Assembly: GCA_028281945.1 (NCBI GenBank)
Contig: JANQIW010000118.1
Coordinates: forward strand, 1 to 33,323
Source: Prochloraceae cyanobacterium PL24a_bin.78
GTDB lineage: Bacteria > Cyanobacteriota > Cyanobacteriia > Cyanobacteriales > JANQIW01
DNA length: 33,323 nt
Reading direction: 5' to 3'
Position numbers and translations under genes: made by a program. Positions 1 through 7,685 of this stretch are shown one piece after another. The notes under the pieces are model-generated. The model did not search any database, was not told the origin of the DNA, and saw nothing but the letters and a program-made list of their open reading frames with translations. Within the stretch, counting starts at the first letter, position 1. Each line of letters opens with the position of its first letter.

Positions 1-109
1 GGAAAATGAGGAAAATATGGGATAGAGAATTAGGAGTTTAAGCAACTAGAGTAAGCAAAATAAATTGTGGTTAATTATCTTAGATTTAAGTTTTTTAAAC
101 TCTATCATT
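1..109. repeat. Direct repeat copy A (with 276-384)
   Basis: About 109 bp here recur almost identically at 276-384, offset by 275 bp. The shared part runs from the GGGATAGAGAATTAGGAG stretch to AAACTCTATCATT. The last bases (AACTCTATCAT) are the reverse complement of the ATGATAGAGTT end of a repeat family found elsewhere in the window. The window starts inside this copy, so its true left limit is not visible. Confidence 0.9.
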
Positions 110-275
110 TTTAAGATAAATCTATTATAGAAATCCTCTAACCATTTATCCTTGAAATTAACTATGGTGATGCTATTGAGTTAGCTTTAAATTCTCAAGA
201 AATTATCATCATAGAAAAGGAAAAGGATTAATATTATTTTTCCCGTAATTGTGATAGAGATTTGTGGAAAAATGG
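110..275. other. Spacer between direct repeats, possible gene remnant
   Basis: This spacer separates the two direct repeats. One frame stays open for about 28 codons, from near 148 to a TAA near 230, without a convincing start codon or ribosome binding site. It could be the 3' fragment of a lost gene. I do not recognise the peptide. Confidence 0.3.
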
Positions 276-384
276 GGAAAATCAGAAAAATATGGGATAG
301 AGAATTAGGAGTTTAAGCAACTAGAGTAAGCAAAATAAATTGTGGTTAATTATCTTAGATTTAAGTTTTTTAAACTCTATCATT
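276..384. repeat. Direct repeat copy B (with 1-109)
   Basis: Second copy of the 109-bp direct repeat, ending at AAACTCTATCATT. It lies upstream of the broken Rpn-family gene. Between it and that gene there is a short AT-rich run with three TTTAATAT-type units (about 420-445). Confidence 0.9.
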
Positions 385-465
385 CCCAAGGATAAAATTG
401 ATATAATTTAATAATTGATCTTTAATATTTAATATTTAATATTTAACTTAAGGAGGAAAAGAAAA

Positions 466-1365
466 ATGGAATTTATTAATCCAAAAACAGACTTTGCCTT
501 TAAGAAAATTTTTGGTTCAAATCAAAGTAAAAAAATTTTAATTAGCTTTTTAAATGCTTTAATTTATGACAGTCAATCCATAATTCAAGACTTAGAAATA
601 ATTGATCCATATAATGCTGGAAATTCAGTAGATTTAAAAGATACTTATTTAGATGTAGAAGCAATACTCAATGATAAAACCATTGTAATAATCAAAATGC
701 AGGTTTTAAATGTGGCAGCTTTTGAAAAAAGAGTAGTATATAATCTCAGCAAAACTTACACTAATCAATTAAAAATAGGAGAAGGATACCTCAAATTAAA
801 CCCAGTAATCGCATTAACAATTACAGACTTTATAATCATAGAGGAAAGTCAAGATGTTATCCACAAATTTGTATTTAAAGAAGAAGAAAAAAACTTTCAA
901 TATAAAGATTGGGAATTAAAAATGATTTTTGTATAATTACCAAAATTTAAGAAAGAATTAGAAGCATTAGAAACCCTAACTGATAAATGGATTTACTTTA
1001 TGAAAAATGCTCCAAACTTAGAAATAATCCCCGAAAAAATAGGAGAAATACCCGAAATAGAATTAGCATTAAACATTGCCAATCCCGCTAATTTAAGTCT
1101 CAAAGAATTAGAAAAATTACGCAAACAAGAAGTATTTATTCAAGATCAATTGGCTTCAGTAATTAAAGGCAAAGAAGAAGGAAAAAAACAAGGAAAACTA
1201 GAAGAAGCAAGGGCAATATTCTTGCGTTTATTATCCAAACGTTTTGGGGAAATACCATCAGAAATTAGGCAAAAAATTCAACAACTTTCTTTAGAAAAAT
1301 TAGAAGAATTAACAGAAAGTATTTTCGATCTCGATAGTATTCAAAAGTTACGAAATCTTCTTTAA
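466..1365 (+). pseudogene. Rpn-family PD-(D/E)XK nuclease/transposase, broken by in-frame stop
   Basis: The sequence resembles the Rpn (recombination-promoting nuclease, PDDEXK_2 / putative transposase) family: an N-terminal NPKTDFAFKKIFG motif, a nuclease core, and a charged C-terminal region with a KGKEEGKKQG segment and RFGEIP motif. An AGGAGG ribosome binding site lies at 451-456. The frame is interrupted by a single TAA at 934-936. Codons 5' and 3' of it are in the same frame and together give 300 codons, a normal length for the family, so one nonsense substitution (GAA to TAA is the simplest) explains the break. In addition, the position where family members usually have the catalytic glutamate of the IEMQ-type motif reads IKMQ (Lys77, codon 694-696), while the upstream Asp63 is kept. 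Two independent lesions suggest a non-functional gene. A truncated 156-residue protein or restart at 1000 is possible, but activity is unlikely. Confidence 0.85.
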
Positions 1366-1445
1366 TAAAAGAAAAATAAAATCTAATTATAAACATAAAT
1401 ACCTATAAAATTATAACTAAAAGTAAAAATTAAAATAAATATTAT

Positions 1446-2570
1446 TTAAAAACCCAAATGTTTCATCGCTGCCCTAGTAACAACCCTACCTCGAGGAGTC
1501 CGATTAATAAAACCAATCTGAAGCAAATAAGGCTCATAAACCTCCTCAATAGTCTTAGCATCCTCTCCAGTCGCTGCCGCCACAGAATCCAAACCAACCG
1601 GCCCACCATGAAACTGCTCAATCATACTTGTTAACACTAAGCGATCAGTCCAATCCAAACCCAAAGCATCCACGTGAAAAATTTCTAAAGCTTCCGCCGC
1701 CAACTCCTGAGAAATCATCTTAACCTTGCTAACTTGGGCATAATCCCTTACCCTCCTCAACAAACGATTAGCAATTCTTGGGGTACCTCTTGCCCGCCGT
1801 GCGATTTCTTCCGCCCCCTCCTGAGTAACTTTCACATCCAAAATCGAAGCACTACGTTGTACTATCAAAGTAAGCTCATCAACCTCATAAAAACGCAACC
1901 GCTCGATCGTCCCAAATCTATCCCGCAAAGGAGAAGTCAAAGCACCCATATTGGTAGTAGCCCCTATCAAAGTGAAAGGAGGTAAAGGAATACTGCGAGT
2001 TTTAGCACTTTGACCCTTTCCAATAGTAATATCTAAACGAAAATCTTCCATAGCAGGATAAAGTAACTCTTCACTTACACGATTTAACCTGTGAATTTCA
2101 TCTATAAAAAGGATATCTCCCGGTTTAAGACTAACTAAAAGCCCTGTAATATCCCTAGGACGTTCCAAAGCAGGAGCAGCAGTAATTTTACAATTCACTC
2201 CCATTTCTGTAGCCAAAATCAAAGACATGGTAGTTTTACCCAAACCAGGAGGCCCATATAACAATAAATGATCTAAAGCTTCCCCTCTCCCTTTCGCCGC
2301 CTGAATCCCAATACTTAAAACCTTTTTTAACTCCTTCTGCCCAATATAATCCTCTAAACGATGGGGACGAATTTTATCCTCATTACTTTCATTTTCACTT
2401 GGCATTGCTCCTGCCATCAACAAATTCTCAGAAAACTCCGGTGATGGAGGCATTTCTTTAGTTTTTTTCCCTTTTGTAGGTTTTCTAATTTTTTTAATTT
2501 CTTTAGTTTCTTTACTTTCCTTCGAGGAAATCTTTGGATTAGAATTATTAGAATTTCTTTTAATAGCCAT
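1446..2570 (-). CDS. ruvB: Holliday junction branch-migration helicase RuvB
   Basis: RuvB is the AAA+ motor that drives Holliday junction branch migration with RuvA during recombinational repair. The 374-residue product has Walker [10 protein letters not shown] at residues 106-114, Walker B with DEIH at 157-160, the arginine-finger/sensor region [18 protein letters not shown], and a C-terminal winged-helix region ending [18 protein letters not shown]. coli RuvB is about 336 residues. The excess is a basic, Ser/Lys-rich N-terminal tail of about 65 residues before the conserved [12 protein letters not shown]. Such extensions are, to my recollection, common in cyanobacterial RuvB. hisF starts 28 bp away on the opposite strand, so the two genes must share a very tight divergent control region. 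No ruvA or ruvC is nearby, as is usual for cyanobacteria. Confidence 0.97.
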   Translation of the reverse strand: MAIKRNSNNSNPKISSKESKETKEIKKIRKPTKGKKTKEMPPSPEFSENLLMAGAMPSENESNEDKIRPHRLEDYIGQKELKKVLSIGIQAAKGRGEALDHLLLYGPPGLGKTTMSLILATEMGVNCKITAAPALERPRDITGLLVSLKPGDILFIDEIHRLNRVSEELLYPAMEDFRLDITIGKGQSAKTRSIPLPPFTLIGATTNMGALTSPLRDRFGTIERLRFYEVDELTLIVQRSASILDVKVTQEGAEEIARRARGTPRIANRLLRRVRDYAQVSKVKMISQELAAEALEIFHVDALGLDWTDRLVLTSMIEQFHGGPVGLDSVAAATGEDAKTIEEVYEPYLLQIGFINRTPRGRVVTRAAMKHLGF

Positions 2571-2598
2571 CTATCAACCAATACATCTTAAACTTATT

Positions 2599-3390
2599 AT
2601 GTTAGCAAAAAGAATCTTACCTTGCCTAGATGTTAACGCAGGACGAGTAGTTAAAGGAACCAATTTTGTCAATCTTAAAGATGCCGGGGATCCCGTAGAA
2701 TTAGCTCGCATTTATAACGATGCCGGTGCCGATGAATTAGTTTTTCTTGATATTACCGCCACTCACGAAGATCGCAATATTATTATAGATGTAGTTTACC
2801 GTACCGCAGAACAAGTCTTTATTCCTCTCACCGTTGGGGGTGGGATCAAATCCTTAGAACAGATTAAAAATTTATTAAGAGCAGGAGCCGATAAAATTAG
2901 CATTAATTCCTCAGCAGTTAGGAATCCGGATTTTGTCAATCAAGCCAGCGATCGTTTTGGCAAACAATGTATAGTAATAGCCATAGATGCCAGACGGCGT
3001 AATGATCCCAGCAATCCTGGTTGGGATGTGTACGTTAGGGGGGGAAGAGAAAATACAGGCATTGATGCCATAAATTGGGCACTTGAAGTAGAAACCAGAG
3101 GTGCAGGAGAATTATTAGTAACCAGCATGGATGCCGATGGAACTCAAGCAGGGTATGACTTAGAGCTAACCAAAACCATCGCCGAAAAAGTAGAAATTCC
3201 CGTTATCGCCTCTGGAGGTGCCGGCAATTGCCAACATATCTATCAAGCCTTAACCCAAGGAAAAGCCGAAGCAGCACTTTTAGCATCCCTCCTCCATTAC
3301 AGACAATTAACCATCCCAGAGTTAAAAGAATACTTAGCCAAGCACCAACTTCCAGTGCGCAGCCTTGAGCATAAAAAACTTCAAGATTAA
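2599..3390 (+). CDS. hisF: Imidazole glycerol phosphate synthase cyclase subunit HisF
   Basis: HisF is the cyclase half of the HisH-HisF complex. It turns PRFAR plus ammonia into imidazole glycerol phosphate and AICAR in histidine synthesis, in the cytoplasm. The 263-residue protein is a full-length (beta/alpha)8 barrel that starts [17 protein letters not shown]. The two catalytic aspartates fall at the expected positions, Asp11 (CLDVN) and Asp130 (IAIDARR). Phosphate-binding loops GGGIKS (80-85) and ASGGAG are present. The gene stands apart from other his genes, which is normal in cyanobacteria. The start lies 28 bp from the divergent ruvB start, leaving no room for a promoter outside coding DNA unless the 5' leaders overlap. 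Confidence 0.97.
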   Translation: MLAKRILPCLDVNAGRVVKGTNFVNLKDAGDPVELARIYNDAGADELVFLDITATHEDRNIIIDVVYRTAEQVFIPLTVGGGIKSLEQIKNLLRAGADKISINSSAVRNPDFVNQASDRFGKQCIVIAIDARRRNDPSNPGWDVYVRGGRENTGIDAINWALEVETRGAGELLVTSMDADGTQAGYDLELTKTIAEKVEIPVIASGGAGNCQHIYQALTQGKAEAALLASLLHYRQLTIPELKEYLAKHQLPVRSLEHKKLQD

Positions 3391-3456
3391 CCAAGTCAAA
3401 GTAACTAAGATTAAAAATATGTATTAGAATAGACTAAAGTTTACATTTCGTAAAAA

Positions 3457-3663
3457 ATGTTAATCCCTATTCTCATATTCGATATTATCTTAGTCTCATG
3501 GTCACTGCATCTGATGCAAAGAGCCGTCCAACAAAAAGAATTCTCTCTAGTGCTAGCAGGTACCCTCGTAGCCTCAGCAGCAGCAGCTATGATGGTTGTT
3601 TATTTTCTCATGAACGACTGTTTAACCTATCTCAGACTTGCCCAAGCCAACCTCTATTACTAA
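3457..3663 (+). CDS. Small two-helix membrane protein, function unknown
   Basis: A 68-residue protein starting 66 bp after hisF on the same strand. It has two hydrophobic segments, roughly residues 2-20 and 28-52, separated by a short charged loop (QRAVQQKEFS), and a tyrosine-rich C-terminus. The length and hydrophobicity pattern look like a genuine small inner-membrane or thylakoid protein and I believe similar short proteins occur in other cyanobacteria, but I cannot name a family. It may be co-transcribed with hisF. No strong Shine-Dalgarno sequence is visible. Confidence 0.6.
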   Translation: MLIPILIFDIILVSWSLHLMQRAVQQKEFSLVLAGTLVASAAAAMMVVYFLMNDCLTYLRLAQANLYY

Positions 3664-3832
3664 TATCATTTTTCCAAAAATATGACATACTTGGATCAGG
3701 AAAGACAAGGGAGGACTTGCGAGGACAAGGAAGAGAAGAGATATTGGTTTTGCCTTGGGAATATTACCGGTTTTGGTTAGCTCTAACTCTATCATGGTTT
3801 TATAAAATTACTATAAGCACAATTAATTCTAA
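3664..3832 (-). repeat. Dispersed modular intergenic repeat, inverted copy
   Basis: Read on the minus strand this spacer has the module order of the copies near 4965 and 20265: an ATGATAGAGTT end (complement of 3788-3798), a C/T-rich centre with CTTGTC units, and an end with GGAAAAATGATAT (complement of 3664-3676). The plus strand is therefore G/A-rich. It lies between the small membrane protein and tRNA-Ala. The overlapping open frame at 3498-3875 is a by-product. Confidence 0.65.
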
Positions 3833-3885
3833 ATATTTGACAAAAAGCTACAAAATAAATTATAATAATAATTAAGTATAAAATA

Positions 3886-3958
3886 GGGGTTATAGCTCAG
3901 TTGGTAGAGCGCCTCAATGGCATTGAGGAAGTCAGCGGTTCGAATCCGCTTAGCTCCA
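3886..3958 (+). tRNA. tRNA-Ala (anticodon GGC)
   Basis: A 73-nt cloverleaf with acceptor stem GGGGTTA/TAGCTCC, D arm GCTC-AGTTGGTA-GAGC, anticodon stem CCTCA/TGAGG closing the loop ATGGCAT (anticodon GGC), variable loop, and T arm AGCGG-TTCGAAT-CCGCT. The discriminator base is A and no CCA is encoded. It reads GCC/GCU alanine codons. All stems pair with only G-T wobbles in the acceptor stem. Confidence 0.97.
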
Positions 3959-4067
3959 TAAATATTAAAATAAAAAAATTATTAATATTAAAATATAATT
4001 TAAAAGTCTTAAATTTTTAGCGATCGTCATTTTGTGTGTTCAAAGATCAAACTATAAACTAAAAACC

Positions 4068-4898
4068 ATGGAGAAAAAACTCTTAAAAATAATTCTGTTT
4101 TTAACAACCATTTCCCCAGTAATGGGCATACTTCCCCCTCTCAAGGTTATAAGCAATAATTTACTTCAACCTCAAGCATTAGCTCAAAATCCCCAAGGAT
4201 TAACAGGGCAAGAGATTTATAATCAAGTCAGCCCAGCAGTAGTAACCATAGTCACCAAAGATGAAAATATCGGTAGCGGTTTCATCATCACTCAAGACGG
4301 ATTAATTTTAACCAATGCTCACGTCATTGAAGGTTCTACTGATGTCATTGTAATTTTCAAAGATGGAACACAAATCCTAGGAAAAGTAATAGCATTAGGG
4401 AATCCAGAGAATAAGGAAGATTTAGCCGTCATCGAAATTAAAACCTTGAAAAACTTACCAGTAACTTATTTTGCCCCTTCAACCGAAGTAAATATAGGTG
4501 AAGAAGTATATGCTTTAGGCAATCCTTTCGGAAGATTTCCTGGAACTTTCACTAAAGGAATAGTTAGTAATCTACCAAATTTAGGTTTAATTCAACATGA
4601 TGCTTCCATCAATCCCGGTAATTCAGGAGGTCCATTACTCAATCGTTTTGGTAATGCTATTGGAGTGAATACTGCTCTTTATAATCCTACCGGTGAAGGA
4701 GTAAATATTGGCATTAGTGTTGCCTTAGATTTGTATGTGATACAACATTTTTTACGCCGAATACGCCCTAACTTTACTTTCCCAACACCTCCTCCTAATA
4801 ATCATACTTCAGATAACTTTCCCCAGAATTTTCCTAATAATCCTCCTACAAATTTACCCCCTCTAGATCAATCTAATCCAGACGGGGTTTTATGGTAA
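4068..4898 (+). CDS. Exported trypsin-like serine protease (HtrA/Deg-like, no PDZ)
   Basis: The 276-residue product starts with a signal peptide (MEKKLLKIILFLTTISPVMG) and then a single S1C/trypsin-like protease domain. From this start the catalytic triad is His85 (LTNAHVIEG), Asp118 (EDLAVIEI) and Ser186 (NPGNSGGPLL). DegP/HtrA proteins normally continue into one or two PDZ domains. Here the domain ends near residue 228 and is followed by a Pro/Asn-rich tail of about 48 residues. It therefore resembles the short exported proteases seen in cyanobacteria rather than HhoA/HhoB/HtrA. An upstream TTG at 4032 would add 12 polar residues ahead of the signal peptide, so I prefer the ATG at 4068. The stop codon lies in a 35-bp tandem duplication (4884-4953). 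Substrates are unknown. Confidence 0.9.
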   Translation: MEKKLLKIILFLTTISPVMGILPPLKVISNNLLQPQALAQNPQGLTGQEIYNQVSPAVVTIVTKDENIGSGFIITQDGLILTNAHVIEGSTDVIVIFKDGTQILGKVIALGNPENKEDLAVIEIKTLKNLPVTYFAPSTEVNIGEEVYALGNPFGRFPGTFTKGIVSNLPNLGLIQHDASINPGNSGGPLLNRFGNAIGVNTALYNPTGEGVNIGISVALDLYVIQHFLRRIRPNFTFPTPPPNNHTSDNFPQNFPNNPPTNLPPLDQSNPDGVLW

Positions 4899-4953
4899 AG
4901 ATTCCTAAAATTTGGAAAGGGGTTTTATGGTAAAGATTCCTAAAATTTGGAAA
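4884..4953 (+). repeat. 35-bp tandem duplication across a stop codon
   Basis: Two exact copies of a 35-bp unit (4884-4918 and 4919-4953), each beginning GGGGTTTTATGGTAAAGATT. The first copy contains the last codons and TAA (4896-4898) of the protease gene. The second copy repeats the end of the gene as non-coding sequence. Confidence 0.97.
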
Positions 4954-4964
4954 ATAGAAAGTGA

Positions 4965-5145
4965 GATCAAGAGTGCAAGAATAATGATAGAGTTCAAATC
5001 ACCCATTCCCCCCATCCAAGATTTAAGTAATAAGTAATAAGTAAATAAGATGTACTCTTTTTCTCCCTTGTCTCCCTTGTCTCCCTCTAACCATTGTATA
5101 TAATACTAATGGATAAAATGATATTACTCTCCCCATCTCCCCATC
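4965..5145 (+). repeat. Dispersed modular intergenic repeat
   Basis: This copy has an ATGATAGAGTT end (4985-4995), the segment CCAAGATTTAAGTAATAAG followed by further TAAGTAA units, CTTGTCTCCCTTGTCTCCC units, and a right end containing TGTATATAATAC and AAAATGATAT. The C/T-rich stretch continues to about 5175. It lies between the convergent 3' ends of the protease and flv2 genes. Confidence 0.75.
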
Positions 5146-5191
5146 TCCCACTCACCCATTCCCCCATCCCCCACTGAATATCTACCATTAA

Positions 5192-6925
5192 TTATGACTG
5201 TCGTCCTGATTTTCGATGAGCAATAGCCGTCAAACCAGTTCCTTCTAAAACCTCACCTTGATTAACCACACCATAAACCAACCAACGATCGCCAGCATCA
5301 ATAACTTGGGCTACAGTGCATTCAAGATAAGCCAGAGCATCAGTTAAAATCAAACAGCCATTAGAAGCAATTTGAGTTTCCAATTGATCAAAAGGGCTAG
5401 TTGTAGATTCAGAAAAATGTTTCCTGACATTGCGCCCTTCCTTAAGGATATTAACCATAAACCCTCTATCTACCTCAAAACCAGCCTCAATCCATTGTCT
5501 TTTTTCAACAGCAATCATCAACCCAGGAGGATTAAAAGTAGCCTGAGAAATCCAAGAAGTTAAAAAACCTTGATGGTTATCTCCCTGACAAGTAGTAATC
5601 ACACATAAAGAACCAATAATCCTTCCAATAGCCAATTCCGTGCGATGACTTTGGGCTTCAGTTAACCCTGAAGAAGAAACCCCTTGTTTTTGCCGTTTTC
5701 TAACAGCCTTAGCAAAATTCACTCCAGTTTCTTGGCATTGTTGTAAAGTCGATTCATCAGGGGTAAAACGGATACGTAGAGGTTCAAAAGCCAAAGGATA
5801 ACTAGCATCCTGCAATTTTCCTGCAATAAGATCAATAGCTTCTCCACTCCAACCATAAGAACCAAATACCCCAGCAAGCTTAGTTTTACTAGCAGTAGCC
5901 AGAACAATTCCCAAAGCCGTTTCAATTTGTACAGGTGCATGGCCTCCCAAAGTAGGAGATCCCATCATAAATCCATCACAATCTTCAATAGCACGGGTAA
6001 TATCTTCAGGAGTCGCCGATTCACAGTTAATGGATTCCACAGTTACGCCACTATCAATCAAACCTTGAGCAATAGCCTGAGCAACAATAGCAGTATTCCC
6101 ATAAGCAGAAGCATATAATAAAGCAACTTTGAGATCTCGGGATTTCTGTTGTTGACACCACTGACGATAATCATAAGTTAGACGACTAAGACTATAGCGC
6201 ACGATCACCCCATGTCCTGGAGCATAATATTTAGCAGGAAAATTCTCAATTTTATCTAAAATACTGTCAACTTGTGAAGCTTGGGAAGCATGAAGACAAT
6301 TAAAATAGTAATTTCTATCTTCATCTAAACCTTTCCAATCCTCATCAAAAAGCTCATCCTGACAAAGATGCAATCCAAATAACTTATCTGTGTAAAGAAT
6401 TCGGGTTTTATCATCGTAAGTACATAGTCCATCAGGCCAACGTGGAGTAGGAATAAAGCAGAAATCTAACTTGTGTCCTTGTCCTAAATCTAAATTATCT
6501 CCTGAACGAACCACTTGAATTTTTTCTTTCCACTGAGGGAAAGTGGCATTAAGGGTTTTAGCCCCAGCTTTAGAACATATTAATATTACTTGGGGTGCTT
6601 TTTCTACTAAAACTTTCAGGGTTGCCATGCGATTAGAATTAATATGACTTAAAATCAAGTAATCTAATTCAGAAAGTTCTAGATTATTTTGCAATTCTTC
6701 TAAAAAAATCTCAGTAAAAGACTCACCAGGAGGATCGAGTAAAGCAATTTTATCACTTTGAATTAAATAAGAATTAGCAGTAGTTCCTTTAGAAAGGGCA
6801 TATTCTATTTCAAATTTCAGACGATCCCAAGTTCTAGAACGAAAAACAGTTGTATTAGTATGAATAGATGCAACTTGGACATCACGGGGACGAGTAGTAA
6901 CAGAAGTTGAAGTAAGCATAATCAA
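5192..6925 (-). CDS. flv2: Flavodiiron protein Flv2
   Basis: A 577-residue class C flavodiiron protein: metallo-beta-lactamase-like domain (about 30-250), flavodoxin-like FMN domain (about 265-405) and C-terminal flavin reductase domain (about 425-577). In Synechocystis, Flv2 and Flv4 act as a pair in photoprotection of photosystem II at low CO2 and high light. The diiron site is degenerate: the HxExDH motif reads HINSNR (94-99), the next histidine is Arg162 (TPRWPD), and the bridging aspartate is Lys181. Only the late His238 (APGHG) remains. Loss of these ligands is the known hallmark of Flv1/Flv2 against Flv3/Flv4. This and its third position in the operon identify it as Flv2. The next gene upstream (sll0218-like) ends 36 bp before its start. 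An alternative start two codons later is possible. Confidence 0.93.
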   Translation of the reverse strand: MIMLTSTSVTTRPRDVQVASIHTNTTVFRSRTWDRLKFEIEYALSKGTTANSYLIQSDKIALLDPPGESFTEIFLEELQNNLELSELDYLILSHINSNRMATLKVLVEKAPQVILICSKAGAKTLNATFPQWKEKIQVVRSGDNLDLGQGHKLDFCFIPTPRWPDGLCTYDDKTRILYTDKLFGLHLCQDELFDEDWKGLDEDRNYYFNCLHASQASQVDSILDKIENFPAKYYAPGHGVIVRYSLSRLTYDYRQWCQQQKSRDLKVALLYASAYGNTAIVAQAIAQGLIDSGVTVESINCESATPEDITRAIEDCDGFMMGSPTLGGHAPVQIETALGIVLATASKTKLAGVFGSYGWSGEAIDLIAGKLQDASYPLAFEPLRIRFTPDESTLQQCQETGVNFAKAVRKRQKQGVSSSGLTEAQSHRTELAIGRIIGSLCVITTCQGDNHQGFLTSWISQATFNPPGLMIAVEKRQWIEAGFEVDRGFMVNILKEGRNVRKHFSESTTSPFDQLETQIASNGCLILTDALAYLECTVAQVIDAGDRWLVYGVVNQGEVLEGTGLTAIAHRKSGRQS

Positions 6926-6961
6926 AAATAATTAACTAAGTTGGATAAAGTGAATCAAGAA

Positions 6962-7498
6962 TCAATTTTTAGAAAAATCTACATGGTTACCATTCGACTC
7001 AGCATTTTTAGCTGTTGAGCGTTGCTTATGACGATGGGAAACTGCTTCTTCAGGATCGATACCTTCAAAAGTAGGGGGAAGCCAAACTCGAATCACCATT
7101 AGCACACCAAGCACTAGTAAAAAGGCACAAGTTGCTAATACTTGCATCCAAGGAATTTCTAGAACACCTCTGACAATAAATTCCCGTAAGACAGATACAA
7201 TAGCCACTTCCACTGCAACCCCAATGGAGATACGCTGTTCTTTTAGGTAAATGATTAAGAGACGAAATAATTCTACCCAAATGAGCAAAGATAAAATATC
7301 GGCGGTCACTACATGAAATTGTAATGGTGGAAGTAAGGACAAAATCATGGAATAAAGCTGTAAAACCATGAAACAAAATAGTCCTAGACATAAACAAATG
7401 ATGATTCCATCTTGAATGAGTTCCAAAACTTGTACAATTCCTTCTATTTTGAGCCAACTATACCGTCGTGTTGAAGAATTATTTAAAGATTTATACAT
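6962..7498 (-). CDS. Sll0218-like PsiE-family membrane protein of the flv4-2 operon
   Basis: A 178-residue membrane protein with about four hydrophobic helices (roughly residues 30-56, 63-84, 92-108 and 120-140) and a hydrophilic C-terminal tail. The segment LIWVELFRLLIIYLKEQRIS followed by EVAIVSVLREFIVRG resembles the PsiE (phosphate-starvation-inducible E) family. Its position between flv4 and flv2 matches Synechocystis Sll0218, which has been linked to photosystem II assembly or stabilisation in the thylakoid membrane. The gene lies 187 bp after flv4 and 36 bp before flv2 on the same strand. Identity rests mainly on synteny plus the PsiE-like core. Confidence 0.85.
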   Translation of the reverse strand: MYKSLNNSSTRRYSWLKIEGIVQVLELIQDGIIICLCLGLFCFMVLQLYSMILSLLPPLQFHVVTADILSLLIWVELFRLLIIYLKEQRISIGVAVEVAIVSVLREFIVRGVLEIPWMQVLATCAFLLVLGVLMVIRVWLPPTFEGIDPEEAVSHRHKQRSTAKNAESNGNHVDFSKN

Positions 7499-7685
7499 TG
7501 TTGTAATTTTTATTAAGTAATTAATGAATTGAATGCAGATATAAAGTTCATAAACCCAATAAAGGAAATAAATTATTCTAAACTTCTGGAGTTTGAAAAA
7601 TTAATTAAAACTTTTTTTGTTTACGTTTTTGAATTTTAGAGTAAAAAACTTTCATAAGATAAAGATTATTACTCGATGAATTAGA

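Noticed and set aside
466-1365. Two separate intact genes in place of one broken gene
   Set aside because: Both parts are in the same frame, are separated by a single stop, and together match the usual length of one Rpn-family protein.
3498-3875. 125-codon frame overlapping the small membrane protein
   Set aside because: It is a shadow of the 68-codon gene and then runs through a repeat; the hydrophobic frame at 3457 is far more protein-like.
7499-7685. Antisense RNA over the flv4 5' region, as known in Synechocystis
   Set aside because: I could not identify a convincing plus-strand promoter or terminator from sequence alone.
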